Below, in pieces: positions 23,302 to 30,840 of a DNA stretch of 36,326 nt. The DNA lies in NCBI GenBank assembly GCA_964649195.1, contig CAZYPK010000035.1, positions 1 through 36,326 of the forward strand. The letters run 5' to 3'. This DNA comes from JTS-RE9 sp964649195 (GTDB lineage: Bacteria > Planctomycetota > Phycisphaerae > Phycisphaerales > Phycisphaeraceae). The notes below the pieces were generated by a model that saw nothing but the letters and a program-made list of their open reading frames with translations, was not told the origin of the DNA and did not search any database. Numbering within the stretch: the first letter of the stretch is position 1; every line of letters starts with the position of its first letter. Position numbers and translations under genes: made by a program.

Positions 23302-24570
23302 ATGCCTTCATCTGCCATCACATCGCGAAGCCTCGGCAAGTCCTACCACCTCGGCAGCGGGACGGCCTTCACCTCCACCTTCCGCGAAGCGATCGCCCGG
23401 AAGACCAATCAATGGTTCCGACGCAAGCAACGAGAAACCACCGAGGGCGACAGGAAGAAGACCGATGACATCTTCCACGCCTTGCGCGATGTCACCTTCG
23501 ACATCGAACGCGGCCACGTCGTGGGCGTCATCGGCCACAACGGCGCCGGTAAATCGACGCTTCTCAAAATCCTTTCGCGCATCACCGATCCCTCCGAAGG
23601 TCATGCGATCATTCGCGGCCGCGTCGCCAGCCTGCTCGAAGTGGGCACCGGTTTCCACAACGAACTGACCGGGCGCGAAAACATTTACCTCAATGGCTCG
23701 ATCCTGGGCATGACCCGTGCCGAGATACAGCGCAGCTTCGATGAGATCATCGCCTTCAGCGGCATCGAAAAGTTCCTCGATATGCCGGTCAAACGCTACT
23801 CCTCCGGCATGGCGGTGCGTCTGGCCTTCGCCGTCGCCGCTCATCTGCGGCCTGAGATTCTGCTCGTCGATGAAGTGCTCGCCGTCGGCGATGTCGCCTT
23901 CCAACGCAAGTGTCTGGGCAAGATGCAGGATGTCGTCCGCAACGAAGGCCGCACGGTTCTTTTCGTCAGCCACAACATGGATTCGATCCGCGCTTTGTGT
24001 TCGCAAGTGATGGTGCTCGATCATGGCAAGACGCGAGGCTGTGTTTCAGTGGATGAAGGTGTCCGCCAGTATTACGAAACCGTCGCCCAGCAGGCCGACA
24101 TGCCGCTCATCGAACGAAAGCGTGCAAGACAATGCAATCATGACCCGGTGTTCAACGGCATTCGCCTCGGCGGCGACTGTTCGCCCGGCGGCGTGATGCC
24201 GTGCGGCGGCACGCTTGACATCGAACTCGATCTGGCGAATCTCGCCGATGTCACCCGCGGTGAATGTGCGATCACCCTCCGCAATGAGCTGGGGCAGCAT
24301 GTGGTGCTTTTTCAAACGCAGTATCACGCCGACCTGGTGCTCAGTGATCTGTCAAAGGCGACGCTGCGCTGCTCGATTCCGAATCTGACTTTGACGCCCG
24401 GCGCTTATTACGTGGACATCATCTTCGCCGATCAGCCGGAGATGATCGATTGCATCGATGGCGCGGCCCGCTTCGATGTGGTCTTCGCCGACCTGTTCGG
24501 CACCGGCAAGATTCCCGATTCGCGCCAGGCCTATGTCGTGCTGCCCTGCGACTGGAAACTGGCGGCATAA
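23302..24570 (+). CDS. Polysaccharide ABC exporter ATPase (Wzt type)
   Basis: The ATP-binding half of the exporter (422 aa). Walker A GHNGAGKST (78-86), signature YSSGM (166-170), Walker B ILLVDE (186-191), H-loop FVSHN (H224). The region LLEVGTGFHNELTGRENIYLNGSILGM is typical of TagH/Wzt. Residues about 280-422 (FNGIRLGGD...LTPGAYYVDIIFADQ) form a Wzt C-terminal-like beta-sandwich, which in Wzt recognises the terminal modification of the glycan. The methyltransferases here could supply such a cap. Start ATG 23302 (MPSSAITSRSLGKSY); no clear Shine-Dalgarno sequence because the heptamer array lies upstream. Confidence 0.93.
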   Translation: MPSSAITSRSLGKSYHLGSGTAFTSTFREAIARKTNQWFRRKQRETTEGDRKKTDDIFHALRDVTFDIERGHVVGVIGHNGAGKSTLLKILSRITDPSEGHAIIRGRVASLLEVGTGFHNELTGRENIYLNGSILGMTRAEIQRSFDEIIAFSGIEKFLDMPVKRYSSGMAVRLAFAVAAHLRPEILLVDEVLAVGDVAFQRKCLGKMQDVVRNEGRTVLFVSHNMDSIRALCSQVMVLDHGKTRGCVSVDEGVRQYYETVAQQADMPLIERKRARQCNHDPVFNGIRLGGDCSPGGVMPCGGTLDIELDLANLADVTRGECAITLRNELGQHVVLFQTQYHADLVLSDLSKATLRCSIPNLTLTPGAYYVDIIFADQPEMIDCIDGAARFDVVFADLFGTGKIPDSRQAYVVLPCDWKLAA

Positions 24571-24580
24571 CCCGCAAAAG

Positions 24581-24602
24581 CCCACGCACTCCCGTGCGTG
24601 GG
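24581..24602. repeat. Hairpin element CCCACGCAC-TCCC-GTGCGTGGG, copy 1
   Basis: Perfect 9-bp arms with a 4-nt loop in the 47-bp gap between the ATPase and methyltransferase genes. Copy 2 is at 25298-25319, with the same flank CGCAAA(A)G. No U-tract, so termination is unlikely; it may stabilise or process the polycistronic RNA. Confidence 0.9.
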
Positions 24603-24617
24603 TTCGGAGCATGAACC

Positions 24618-25274
24618 ATGACTCATCCCTACGAAGGCGGTACCAGCGACGACATCGTTGCCGGTCACGTGCGCGAGCAGATTCGCATGATTCGCCCCAA
24701 ATCGGTGGTCGATTTCGGCGCGGGACGCGGCAAGATGGGCATGCTCTGCCGCGATCTGCGGGGCGATGATGTCGCCCTTACAGCGATTGAAGGCTGCCCG
24801 CGGACGGTCGCGCTGCTGGAGCGATCACACATTTACAACAGCGTTCACGAAGCCCTGCTTCAGGACTGGATCGACCGCAACATGACCCGCTTCGATCTGG
24901 CCATCTTCGGTGATGTGCTTGAGCATCTGACCCGCAGGCAATCGCTGCACGCCTTGAACACCATGCTGCGCTTTGCTTCGAACATCATCGTGAACATCCC
25001 GCTGCGCAATCTGCATCAGGAGGGTCACGATGACAACCCGCTCGAAGCACATCTGGCCTATTTCACCGAGCGATGTTTCGACAGCCGATTCATCGTTCGC
25101 GAAAAACATGTCGCCAGTCCGTCGCCGGGCTACACCAAGATGAACATCTGGATCACAGGCCCAAAACAATTCCGCCTCAAGAATGCGATTAAGGGGCAAC
25201 TGCTGCGCTGTTTCGGAAGACCGGCCAAAATCATGCTCGGAAAACTCGGTTACGACAGCTATGTCGGCGGCTGA
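24618..25274 (+). CDS. SAM-dependent methyltransferase of the glycan locus
   Basis: A 218-aa class I methyltransferase. Motif I is SVVDFGAGRGKMGML (29-43); later FDLAIFGDVLEHLTR and NIIVNIPLRNLHQEGHDDNPLEAHLAYFTE are typical of the Methyltransf_23-like group found in surface-polysaccharide clusters. It may add a methyl cap, a signal often read by Wzt C-terminal domains; this is inference from position. Start 24618 with GGAG about 10 nt upstream. It is flanked on both sides by copies of the same hairpin element. Confidence 0.85.
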   Translation: MTHPYEGGTSDDIVAGHVREQIRMIRPKSVVDFGAGRGKMGMLCRDLRGDDVALTAIEGCPRTVALLERSHIYNSVHEALLQDWIDRNMTRFDLAIFGDVLEHLTRRQSLHALNTMLRFASNIIVNIPLRNLHQEGHDDNPLEAHLAYFTERCFDSRFIVREKHVASPSPGYTKMNIWITGPKQFRLKNAIKGQLLRCFGRPAKIMLGKLGYDSYVGG

Positions 25275-25297
25275 GAAGCAAACAGTCCGTCGCAAAG

Positions 25298-25319
25298 CCC
25301 ACGCACTCCTGTGCGTGGG
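25298..25319. repeat. Hairpin element CCCACGCAC-TCCT-GTGCGTGGG, copy 2
   Basis: Identical arms to 24581-24602, one loop difference (TCCT for TCCC). In the 77-bp gap before the first GT4 gene. Confidence 0.9.
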
Positions 25320-25351
25320 GTCCGACAATCAAAGACAACGACCATCCTCCC

Positions 25352-26512
25352 ATGCGCCCGCTCATTCTCACCAACAACCCCAACCTCAGCAGCACCGCCC
25401 GCGTGCTCAAGCAGTGGCTGTCGCATGGCGACGGCATGCCGCTCGCCGGCTGCGTGGCGACTCGCGCCGAGGGTGAATTCTCACACTGGCTGCGCACGCA
25501 GGGCATTCCCTGCCACGTGACGCCGATGCCGATGCCCAGCAAAAAGTGGCCGCTGCCCGGCATGTGGCACGCATGGCGGCTCGCCAACTGGGCCAGGCAG
25601 CAGGGCGTCAACATCATTCATTGCAACGAACATGATGTTTATCCCTTCGCGCTGATGGTCAAGCGGCTGCTGAATCTGCCCATCGTCTGCCATGTGCGAT
25701 TCCGAATATCCGCACCGTTCTGTCAGTGGGCCTTCGGCTCACCTTCGCGCCGGCCTGACGCGCTGCTCTGGACTTCGAGGCAGCAGCAGAGCGATTGTGC
25801 CGACGCGATTGAAGGCATCGTTCCTGCGGAAAAACAACACATCATCACGCTGGGCGTCGATCTCGATCAGGTTGGTGATGTTCAAGCGCTGCGAATGCAG
25901 GCGCGAGCTTCGTGGGGCATCAGCGAAGATCAGATCGTGCTCACGGCGGCATGCGCGCTGCGGCCGATCAAGAACCTGGATCACTTTGTTGATCTCGTCG
26001 CGGAACTCGCGCATCAGGATCGCCGCATCGTCGGCCTCATCGCCGGTGGCGTGCCCGAAGGATTTGAAAGCTATCGCGATGAACTGCTCGATCGCATCGC
26101 GCTCACCGGCCTGGGCAATCGCCTGCGCTGGCTGGGACATGTCGAACCGATCGAGCCGTTGATGGCGGGCACCGACATCTTCATCAGCACCAGCGAATAC
26201 GAAACATTCGGCAACAGCGTTTGTGAAGCGATGGCCTGCGGCACGCCGGTGGTGGGATACGAGGGCGGATCGGTGAAGGAGGTGGTGGGGGACGCGGGGC
26301 GGATGGTGAAGACCGGCGATCGCAAGGCCCTTGCGATCGCGGTGAAAGAGATGATCGCCAACGGGGCGGAGCGGAAGGAAAAGGGAGCCGCAGGCAGGCG
26401 GCGCGTGGCGGACACATTCAGCCCGGCGGCAAGCCTGCGAAAACTGCGGGGAATCTACGCATCGATCCTGGGCAAAGGCATCAAAAGGAGCAGCGAACGA
26501 TGGGCGGCATGA
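25352..26512 (+). CDS. GT4 family glycosyltransferase (first)
   Basis: A cytoplasmic retaining glycosyltransferase with GT-B fold (386 aa). The C-terminal nucleotide-sugar site is clear: CALRPIKNLDHFVDLVAEL, LRWLGHVEPIEPLMAGTDIFISTSEYETFGNSVCEAMACGTPVVG with the EX7E pair E284/E292. The N-terminal domain (1-175) begins PLILTNNPNLSSTARVL. It probably extends the exported glycan; donor and acceptor are unknown. A perfect palindrome at 26316-26340 encodes residues 322-330 (TGDRKALAI). The next gene starts 13 bp before its stop, so translation is coupled. Confidence 0.92.
   Translation: MRPLILTNNPNLSSTARVLKQWLSHGDGMPLAGCVATRAEGEFSHWLRTQGIPCHVTPMPMPSKKWPLPGMWHAWRLANWARQQGVNIIHCNEHDVYPFALMVKRLLNLPIVCHVRFRISAPFCQWAFGSPSRRPDALLWTSRQQQSDCADAIEGIVPAEKQHIITLGVDLDQVGDVQALRMQARASWGISEDQIVLTAACALRPIKNLDHFVDLVAELAHQDRRIVGLIAGGVPEGFESYRDELLDRIALTGLGNRLRWLGHVEPIEPLMAGTDIFISTSEYETFGNSVCEAMACGTPVVGYEGGSVKEVVGDAGRMVKTGDRKALAIAVKEMIANGAERKEKGAAGRRRVADTFSPAASLRKLRGIYASILGKGIKRSSERWAA
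26316..26340. repeat. Coding palindrome in the first GT4 gene
   Basis: GCGATCGCAAGG, 1-nt loop C, exact reverse complement: 12-bp arms, encoding GDRKALAIA in frame. It contains the 8-mer GCGATCGC twice. Confidence 0.9.
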
Positions 26513-27711
26513 ATCAACAACAACGCCGTGACGTGCTTCCATTTCCGCAGAGCGAGCAGTCCGCGGCGAGAAAGCACAAGGTCTGCATCACCAGCCGCGC
26601 GCCGTACATCGGCGGCGCGGAGATGGCCGCCCAGCGACTGGCGATCGGCCTGCGCGATGAAGGGCACGAGGTCGTCTTCCTGCTGGGCAAGCGCGGCGAA
26701 GTGATGGATCGCTACGAATCCGCCGGTTTTCGCTGCCATTATTTCCCCGTGATTTATACGAGCCTGCGTCGCTTCTGGCGCTACTACGCGGCTCGCACAT
26801 CGCTGCGCAGCTTCTTCAAGCGTGAACGGATCGATGTCGTTCACGCCAACGATCTTCCCTCGGCTCAGATATTCTTCGATGCGGCACGAGGAATGAATAT
26901 TTCGCGCATCTGCCATCACCGCTTTCTCTACGACGGCCAGGCGATTGACTGGTTCAACAAGTTCGGCGCGGAGAAGCACATCTTTGTGTCGCAGGCGCTG
27001 ATGAGTGAACTGTGTGAACGATCGACGATGCTGGCGAGCAGCGCGCGTTCAGTGGTGTATGACGGGTTATCGTTGCCGCCGCGCGCGTTGGAAACGGATC
27101 GGATGAGCGCCAAGGCTGAACTGGGTCTGCCCACTGAGCAACCGGCGGTGTTGTTTGCCGGCCAGATCATCGAGCGCAAGGGTGTGGCGGATCTGCTTCA
27201 GGCGTGGGCGCTGCTCAAGGAGCAGGGCGGCTTGCAGGCGCAGCTCGTGATCGTCGGCGATGATCTGGCCGGTGATGGCGCCTATCGCCGGGAGATGGAG
27301 AACCTGGCGAAAAACCTCAATATCTCGCCTCGTTTTGCGGGTTTTCAGAAGAATGTCGATCGCTGGTTGGCGGCGGCGGATATCGCGGTGGTGCCTTCGC
27401 ATGTGGAGCCCTTGGGTAATGCGACGCTCGAGGCGATGTCGCATGGTCTGCCGGTGATCGGCGCCCACGTGGGCGGCATTCCCGAGATGGTGATCCATGA
27501 AGAGACCGGCCTGCTGGTGCCTGCGAAAAGTCCTGTGCCGTTGGCCGCGGCGATGGAAAGGCTGCTCAAGGATGTTTCACTTCGTCAGTCGCTGGGTGCG
27601 GCGGGTCGCATCCGTTGTGAGACGATCTTCAGTCTCGAGGCTCACACCAAGGCGATGCTTCATCAGTACGAAACCGCGGGCAGGGCCGGCGTGATGAGGA
27701 AAGTCGCATGA
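26500..27711 (+). CDS. GT4 family glycosyltransferase (second)
   Basis: A GT-B glycosyltransferase (403 aa). The N-terminal Gly loop is SRAPYIGGAEMAAQRLAIGL (32-51); the donor site includes LFAGQIIERKGVADLLQAW, ADIAVVPSHVEPLGNATLEAMSHGLPVIG with E303/E311, and HVGGIPEMVIHEETGLLV. Start ATG 26500 has AAAGGAG 9 nt upstream inside the previous gene; a second ATG (26509) is possible. It overlaps its neighbours by 13 bp and 4 bp and probably adds a sugar in the same chain. Confidence 0.93.
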   Translation: MGGMNQQQRRDVLPFPQSEQSAARKHKVCITSRAPYIGGAEMAAQRLAIGLRDEGHEVVFLLGKRGEVMDRYESAGFRCHYFPVIYTSLRRFWRYYAARTSLRSFFKRERIDVVHANDLPSAQIFFDAARGMNISRICHHRFLYDGQAIDWFNKFGAEKHIFVSQALMSELCERSTMLASSARSVVYDGLSLPPRALETDRMSAKAELGLPTEQPAVLFAGQIIERKGVADLLQAWALLKEQGGLQAQLVIVGDDLAGDGAYRREMENLAKNLNISPRFAGFQKNVDRWLAAADIAVVPSHVEPLGNATLEAMSHGLPVIGAHVGGIPEMVIHEETGLLVPAKSPVPLAAAMERLLKDVSLRQSLGAAGRIRCETIFSLEAHTKAMLHQYETAGRAGVMRKVA

Positions 27712-28892
27712 GCAGGACGCTGGTCATCAGCGAAGTCTTTCCGCCTCGCACGGGCGGCAGCGGACGGTGGCTGTGGGAACTGTACCGTCGCTGGCCGCGC
27801 GGCAGCGTGCAGGTGCTCGCCGGTGATTACGCCGGCGCCGCGATGTTTGACCGCGCTCATGACCTGCCGATTTCCAGAATGAATCTGACGTTTCCAAGCT
27901 GGGGAATTGCAGGTTTTGCCCATGTGCGACGATACATGAAGGCGTTTCGCCGGATCGCTGAAACGGTGCGGAACAACACCATCGCGCAGATTCACTGCGG
28001 CAGATTGCTGCCCGAAGGACTGCTGGCGCTGATGGCGAAGCTGCGTTTCGGCGTGCCTTATGGATGCTATGTGCATGGCGAGGAACTCAACACGGCCGCG
28101 ACGAGCCGCGAACTTTCGTTTCTCACCCGGCGGGTCCTGCACGGCGCGCGCGTGCTCATCGCCAACAGTGCGAACACCGCGCGGATTCTGATTGAAGATT
28201 GGCAGGTCGATGTGGCCCGCGTGGAGATCATCAATCCCGGCGTGGATGCGGCGGCGTTTGATGTGGCGGAGCGCGATGATGAACTTCGCACTGAACTGGG
28301 CTGGAGCGATCGTCGCGTGATGCTCACGGTCGGCCGCCTCCAGGCCCGCAAGGGGCACGCCCGCCTGATCGCGGCGCTGCCTCGCATCATCGAACGCATC
28401 CCCGATGCGCTCTACGCGATTGTCGGCGAAGGCGAAACGAGAGGCGAACTCGAAGCGATGGTGGCGGCGGGAAACCTGGCGAATCATGTGCGGTTTCTCG
28501 GCGAGCCATCGGATGAACGACTGCGGGCCTGCTTTCAGCAGTGCGATCTGTTTGTGCTGCCCAACGTGCGGGTTCGCGGGGATTTCGAGGGGTTCGGCAT
28601 GGTGCTGGTGGAAGCCCAGGCCTGCGGCAAGCCGGTGATCGCGGGGCGCAGCGGAGGGACGAGCGAGGCGATGCGCGACTTGGAAACGGGGCGGCTGGTG
28701 GATTGCGAGAACGAGAGCGAGCTGGCGGCAACGGCGTCACAACTGCTGGCTGATGAAGGCGTGCGGCGCCGCATGGGCGCGGCGGGGCGGAGGTGGGTGG
28801 AGAAACGGTTCGACTGGCCGTCCGTCGCGGCCAAGGCTCAAGCGGTGTTCGCGGATCGATTCGCGGATCGTGCATCGAGGGCAGCGGCATGA
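27708..28892 (+). CDS. GT4 family glycosyltransferase (third)
   Basis: A GT-B glycosyltransferase (394 aa) of the PimB/WcaL-like group. N-terminal VISEVFPPRTGGSGRWLWEL (6-25), then YVHGEELNTA, VLIANSANTARIL, VGRLQARKGHARLIAALP and VRVRGDFEGFGMVLVEAQACGKPVIAG with E294/E302. ATGA overlaps with both neighbours (27708-27711 and 28889-28892) show tight coupling. The HGEE motif and FEGFG are typical of transferases acting on lipid-linked acceptors. The C-terminus has a short direct repeat, FADRFADR. Confidence 0.92.
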   Translation: MSRTLVISEVFPPRTGGSGRWLWELYRRWPRGSVQVLAGDYAGAAMFDRAHDLPISRMNLTFPSWGIAGFAHVRRYMKAFRRIAETVRNNTIAQIHCGRLLPEGLLALMAKLRFGVPYGCYVHGEELNTAATSRELSFLTRRVLHGARVLIANSANTARILIEDWQVDVARVEIINPGVDAAAFDVAERDDELRTELGWSDRRVMLTVGRLQARKGHARLIAALPRIIERIPDALYAIVGEGETRGELEAMVAAGNLANHVRFLGEPSDERLRACFQQCDLFVLPNVRVRGDFEGFGMVLVEAQACGKPVIAGRSGGTSEAMRDLETGRLVDCENESELAATASQLLADEGVRRRMGAAGRRWVEKRFDWPSVAAKAQAVFADRFADRASRAAA

Positions 28893-30241
28893 CCACACTC
28901 ACGGCTCATCATCTCGTTTCACTGCCCGCCGCCGGTTCGCGGCGATGGTCGCACATGGCGCTGCTCTGCATCGCGCTGGGTGGCCTGGCGATGTCGGCGA
29001 TCACCTACAGATATTTCGGCACCTTCATTCGCGGGGCCGATGCCCAGATGTATTACGCCCAGGTGCGGTCGCTGATCGTCGATGGTGATCTGGCGTATGA
29101 AAATGAAATCACGCAGCTTTCGCCGCAGCGGGCGGTGTTCTACGACAAGGCGGGTGAGTTGAATGTGCCTCGCACCGCTGATGGTCGGATCATCAACAAA
29201 TACACCTTCGGCTGGGCGCTGATCACCTGCCCGCCTTTCGCGCTCGTGCATCTGGCGCAGCGAATCACCGGCGGGGATGCGGGCGGTTACTCGACCGCTT
29301 ACGAACTGGCGGTGGCGCTGTGGCATCTGCTGATCGTCATCGCGGCCTGTGCCGTGCTGATGCGGGCTGCGGCGAAGCTCACCGATGACCGCAGCGCAGC
29401 CGTGGCGGTGGCGGGGACGTTCTTTGCGACGAACGTGCTCTATTACACGAGCAGTTATCCGCTGATGGCGCATGCGGCGAGCTTTGCGATGGTCGCCGTC
29501 GTGGTGTCGCTGGCGGTGCATCTGCATGAGTCGCCCGATTCGATGCGGTTGTGGCGGTTGGCAGCGGTGTTTTCGGCGCTGGTCGTGCTGCTGCGGCCGA
29601 CGGACGGGGTGATGCTGGTTGCGCTTTGGCCGGCGATGGCGATGACGGCGCTACGCCGCGAGCGGCGGGGAATCGTGCGCGTGATGTCGGTGCCGGTCGC
29701 AATGGCGTGCGCAGCGGCATTGCAACTGGTCATCTGGCGCATCAGTTACGGTTCGTGGGTCGTCAATTCCTATGGCAACAACGGCGAAGGCTTCAACTGG
29801 TTCTCCCCCGCGCTGCCTGACATTCTGCTCTCGCTGAATCACGGCGCCTGGTATTTTCATCCGTTTCTGCTGGTCGGTTTCATCGGGCTGGTCGTTTCGG
29901 CGGCGGCAGCCAATGAACCGCGCCGATCGCTCTGGGCGGCGATGCTCATCGCGGCCGCGGCGCACATCTACGTTCACGCCTGCTGGCATGACTGGTCCTT
30001 CAGCCACAGCTTCGGCCATCGCCTGTTCGCCAACTCCGCGCCGCTGATGGCGCTGGGCGCCGCGGCGTTGCTTCACCGGTTTTCCAACAGGCCGCGCCGG
30101 GCCGCCATCGTCACGATCGCGCTGCTTGTCGCGTGGAATCTGCTGCTGACGATCACCTTCATCCGCGGCGGGTTTTCGCCGGTGGGTCCGGTGACGCCGG
30201 GGCAGATCATCGCGGCGCAGCTTAAGACGGTCGGGCTGTGA
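28889..30241 (+). CDS. Polytopic GT-C-like membrane protein
   Basis: An integral membrane protein (450 aa, about ten helices). After TM1, FGTFIRGADAQMYYAQVRSLIVDGDLAYENEI puts an Asp (GADA) in the first extracytoplasmic loop, as in GT-C glycosyltransferases, and GRIINKYTFGWALITCPPF recalls a large uncharacterised bacterial family with the same layout. HDWSFSHSFGHRLFANSAPLMALG lies near the end. A sugar transferase or ligase acting on the exported chain is inferred from fold and position. Start 28889 is chosen over the 28793 frame because of the ATGA overlap with the GT4 gene. It is the last large gene of the operon. Confidence 0.75.
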   Translation: MTTLTAHHLVSLPAAGSRRWSHMALLCIALGGLAMSAITYRYFGTFIRGADAQMYYAQVRSLIVDGDLAYENEITQLSPQRAVFYDKAGELNVPRTADGRIINKYTFGWALITCPPFALVHLAQRITGGDAGGYSTAYELAVALWHLLIVIAACAVLMRAAAKLTDDRSAAVAVAGTFFATNVLYYTSSYPLMAHAASFAMVAVVVSLAVHLHESPDSMRLWRLAAVFSALVVLLRPTDGVMLVALWPAMAMTALRRERRGIVRVMSVPVAMACAAALQLVIWRISYGSWVVNSYGNNGEGFNWFSPALPDILLSLNHGAWYFHPFLLVGFIGLVVSAAAANEPRRSLWAAMLIAAAAHIYVHACWHDWSFSHSFGHRLFANSAPLMALGAAALLHRFSNRPRRAAIVTIALLVAWNLLLTITFIRGGFSPVGPVTPGQIIAAQLKTVGL

Positions 30242-30243
30242 TA

Positions 30244-30299
30244 AAGGCGGAAAGACAGAAAGGCGAATACTTAATACTTATTACTTATTACTTAATGGT
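30244..30299 (+). repeat. AT-rich heptamer array after the glycan operon
   Basis: Eight blocks in 7-bp register: AAGGCGG, AAAGACA, GAAAGGC, GAATACT, TAATACT, TATTACT, TATTACT, TAATGGT. It starts directly after the GT-C stop and is very AT-rich for this genome. Its sequence is shared with 30711-30836. Confidence 0.88.
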
Positions 30300-30321
30300 A
30301 ATATCAAGCCACAGAGACAGC

Positions 30322-30654
30322 ATGGCAACCTACTTTACACTTCGGAACACGGCTTGGGCGCTGGCGCTGCTGTCGTGGCCCGCGTGCTGGGTGGCCCGAT
30401 GGCTGGCGCCTGATGCCCGCCCAGCCGACAGCTTTGAACTTCTCGCCCTGGCGCTTTGGTTTATTGCCCTTTCGTACAGTCCCAAGGCAATCGTTGACTA
30501 CCGCAAGAAACGATTGCGTTTGAAGAACGGCGCATGTCTGCGCTGCGGCTATGATCTTCAGGGCACGCTCGACGCGGCGGTACGGCGCTGCCCCGAGTGT
30601 GGCGAGGAGATTCCGGCATGGCGCATCACACTTCATGCCAATCGAAGACGGTAA
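30322..30654 (+). CDS. Small membrane protein with C-terminal zinc ribbon
   Basis: A 110-aa protein with two likely membrane helices (about 9-28 and 38-53), a basic segment (YRKKRLRLKNG) and a cytoplasmic zinc ribbon CLRCGYDLQG...CPECGEEIP (C72/C75, C90/C93). This ribbon with the words GYDLxG is frequent in planctomycete proteins of unknown function. The start at 30322 (MATYFTLRN) is preferred because the longer frame from 30238 merely translates the heptamer array. A role is not known; being next to the glycan operon may be chance. Confidence 0.72.
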   Translation: MATYFTLRNTAWALALLSWPACWVARWLAPDARPADSFELLALALWFIALSYSPKAIVDYRKKRLRLKNGACLRCGYDLQGTLDAAVRRCPECGEEIPAWRITLHANRRR

Positions 30655-30710
30655 TACGCACCCGATGACCTGCGGGAGTTTGGTGGTGCCGTCGAGTCGT
30701 TGCGGAATGA

Positions 30711-30836
30711 GAAAAGGCAGAAAGGCGAATACTTATTATTTAATACTTATTACTTAATGGCTATTTCGGAGCAGCGATGATGCCGTTCGATATAGCCAAT
30801 AAGTAATAAGTATTAAATAATAAGTATTCGCCTTTT
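30711..30836. terminator. 44-bp inverted repeat of AT-rich heptamers, possible two-way terminator
   Basis: 30721-30764 (AAAGGCGAATACTTATTATT...) and 30793-30836 are reverse complements at 43 of 44 positions, with a 28-nt loop. The left arm is in 7-bp register (CTTATTA, TTTAATA, CTTATTA, CTTAATG). It lies between the convergent ribbon gene (ends 30654) and phosphatase gene (ends 30841). The stem is long but AT-rich with no classical GC stem plus U-run, so termination is an inference. Confidence 0.65.
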
Positions 30837-30840
30837 CCTA

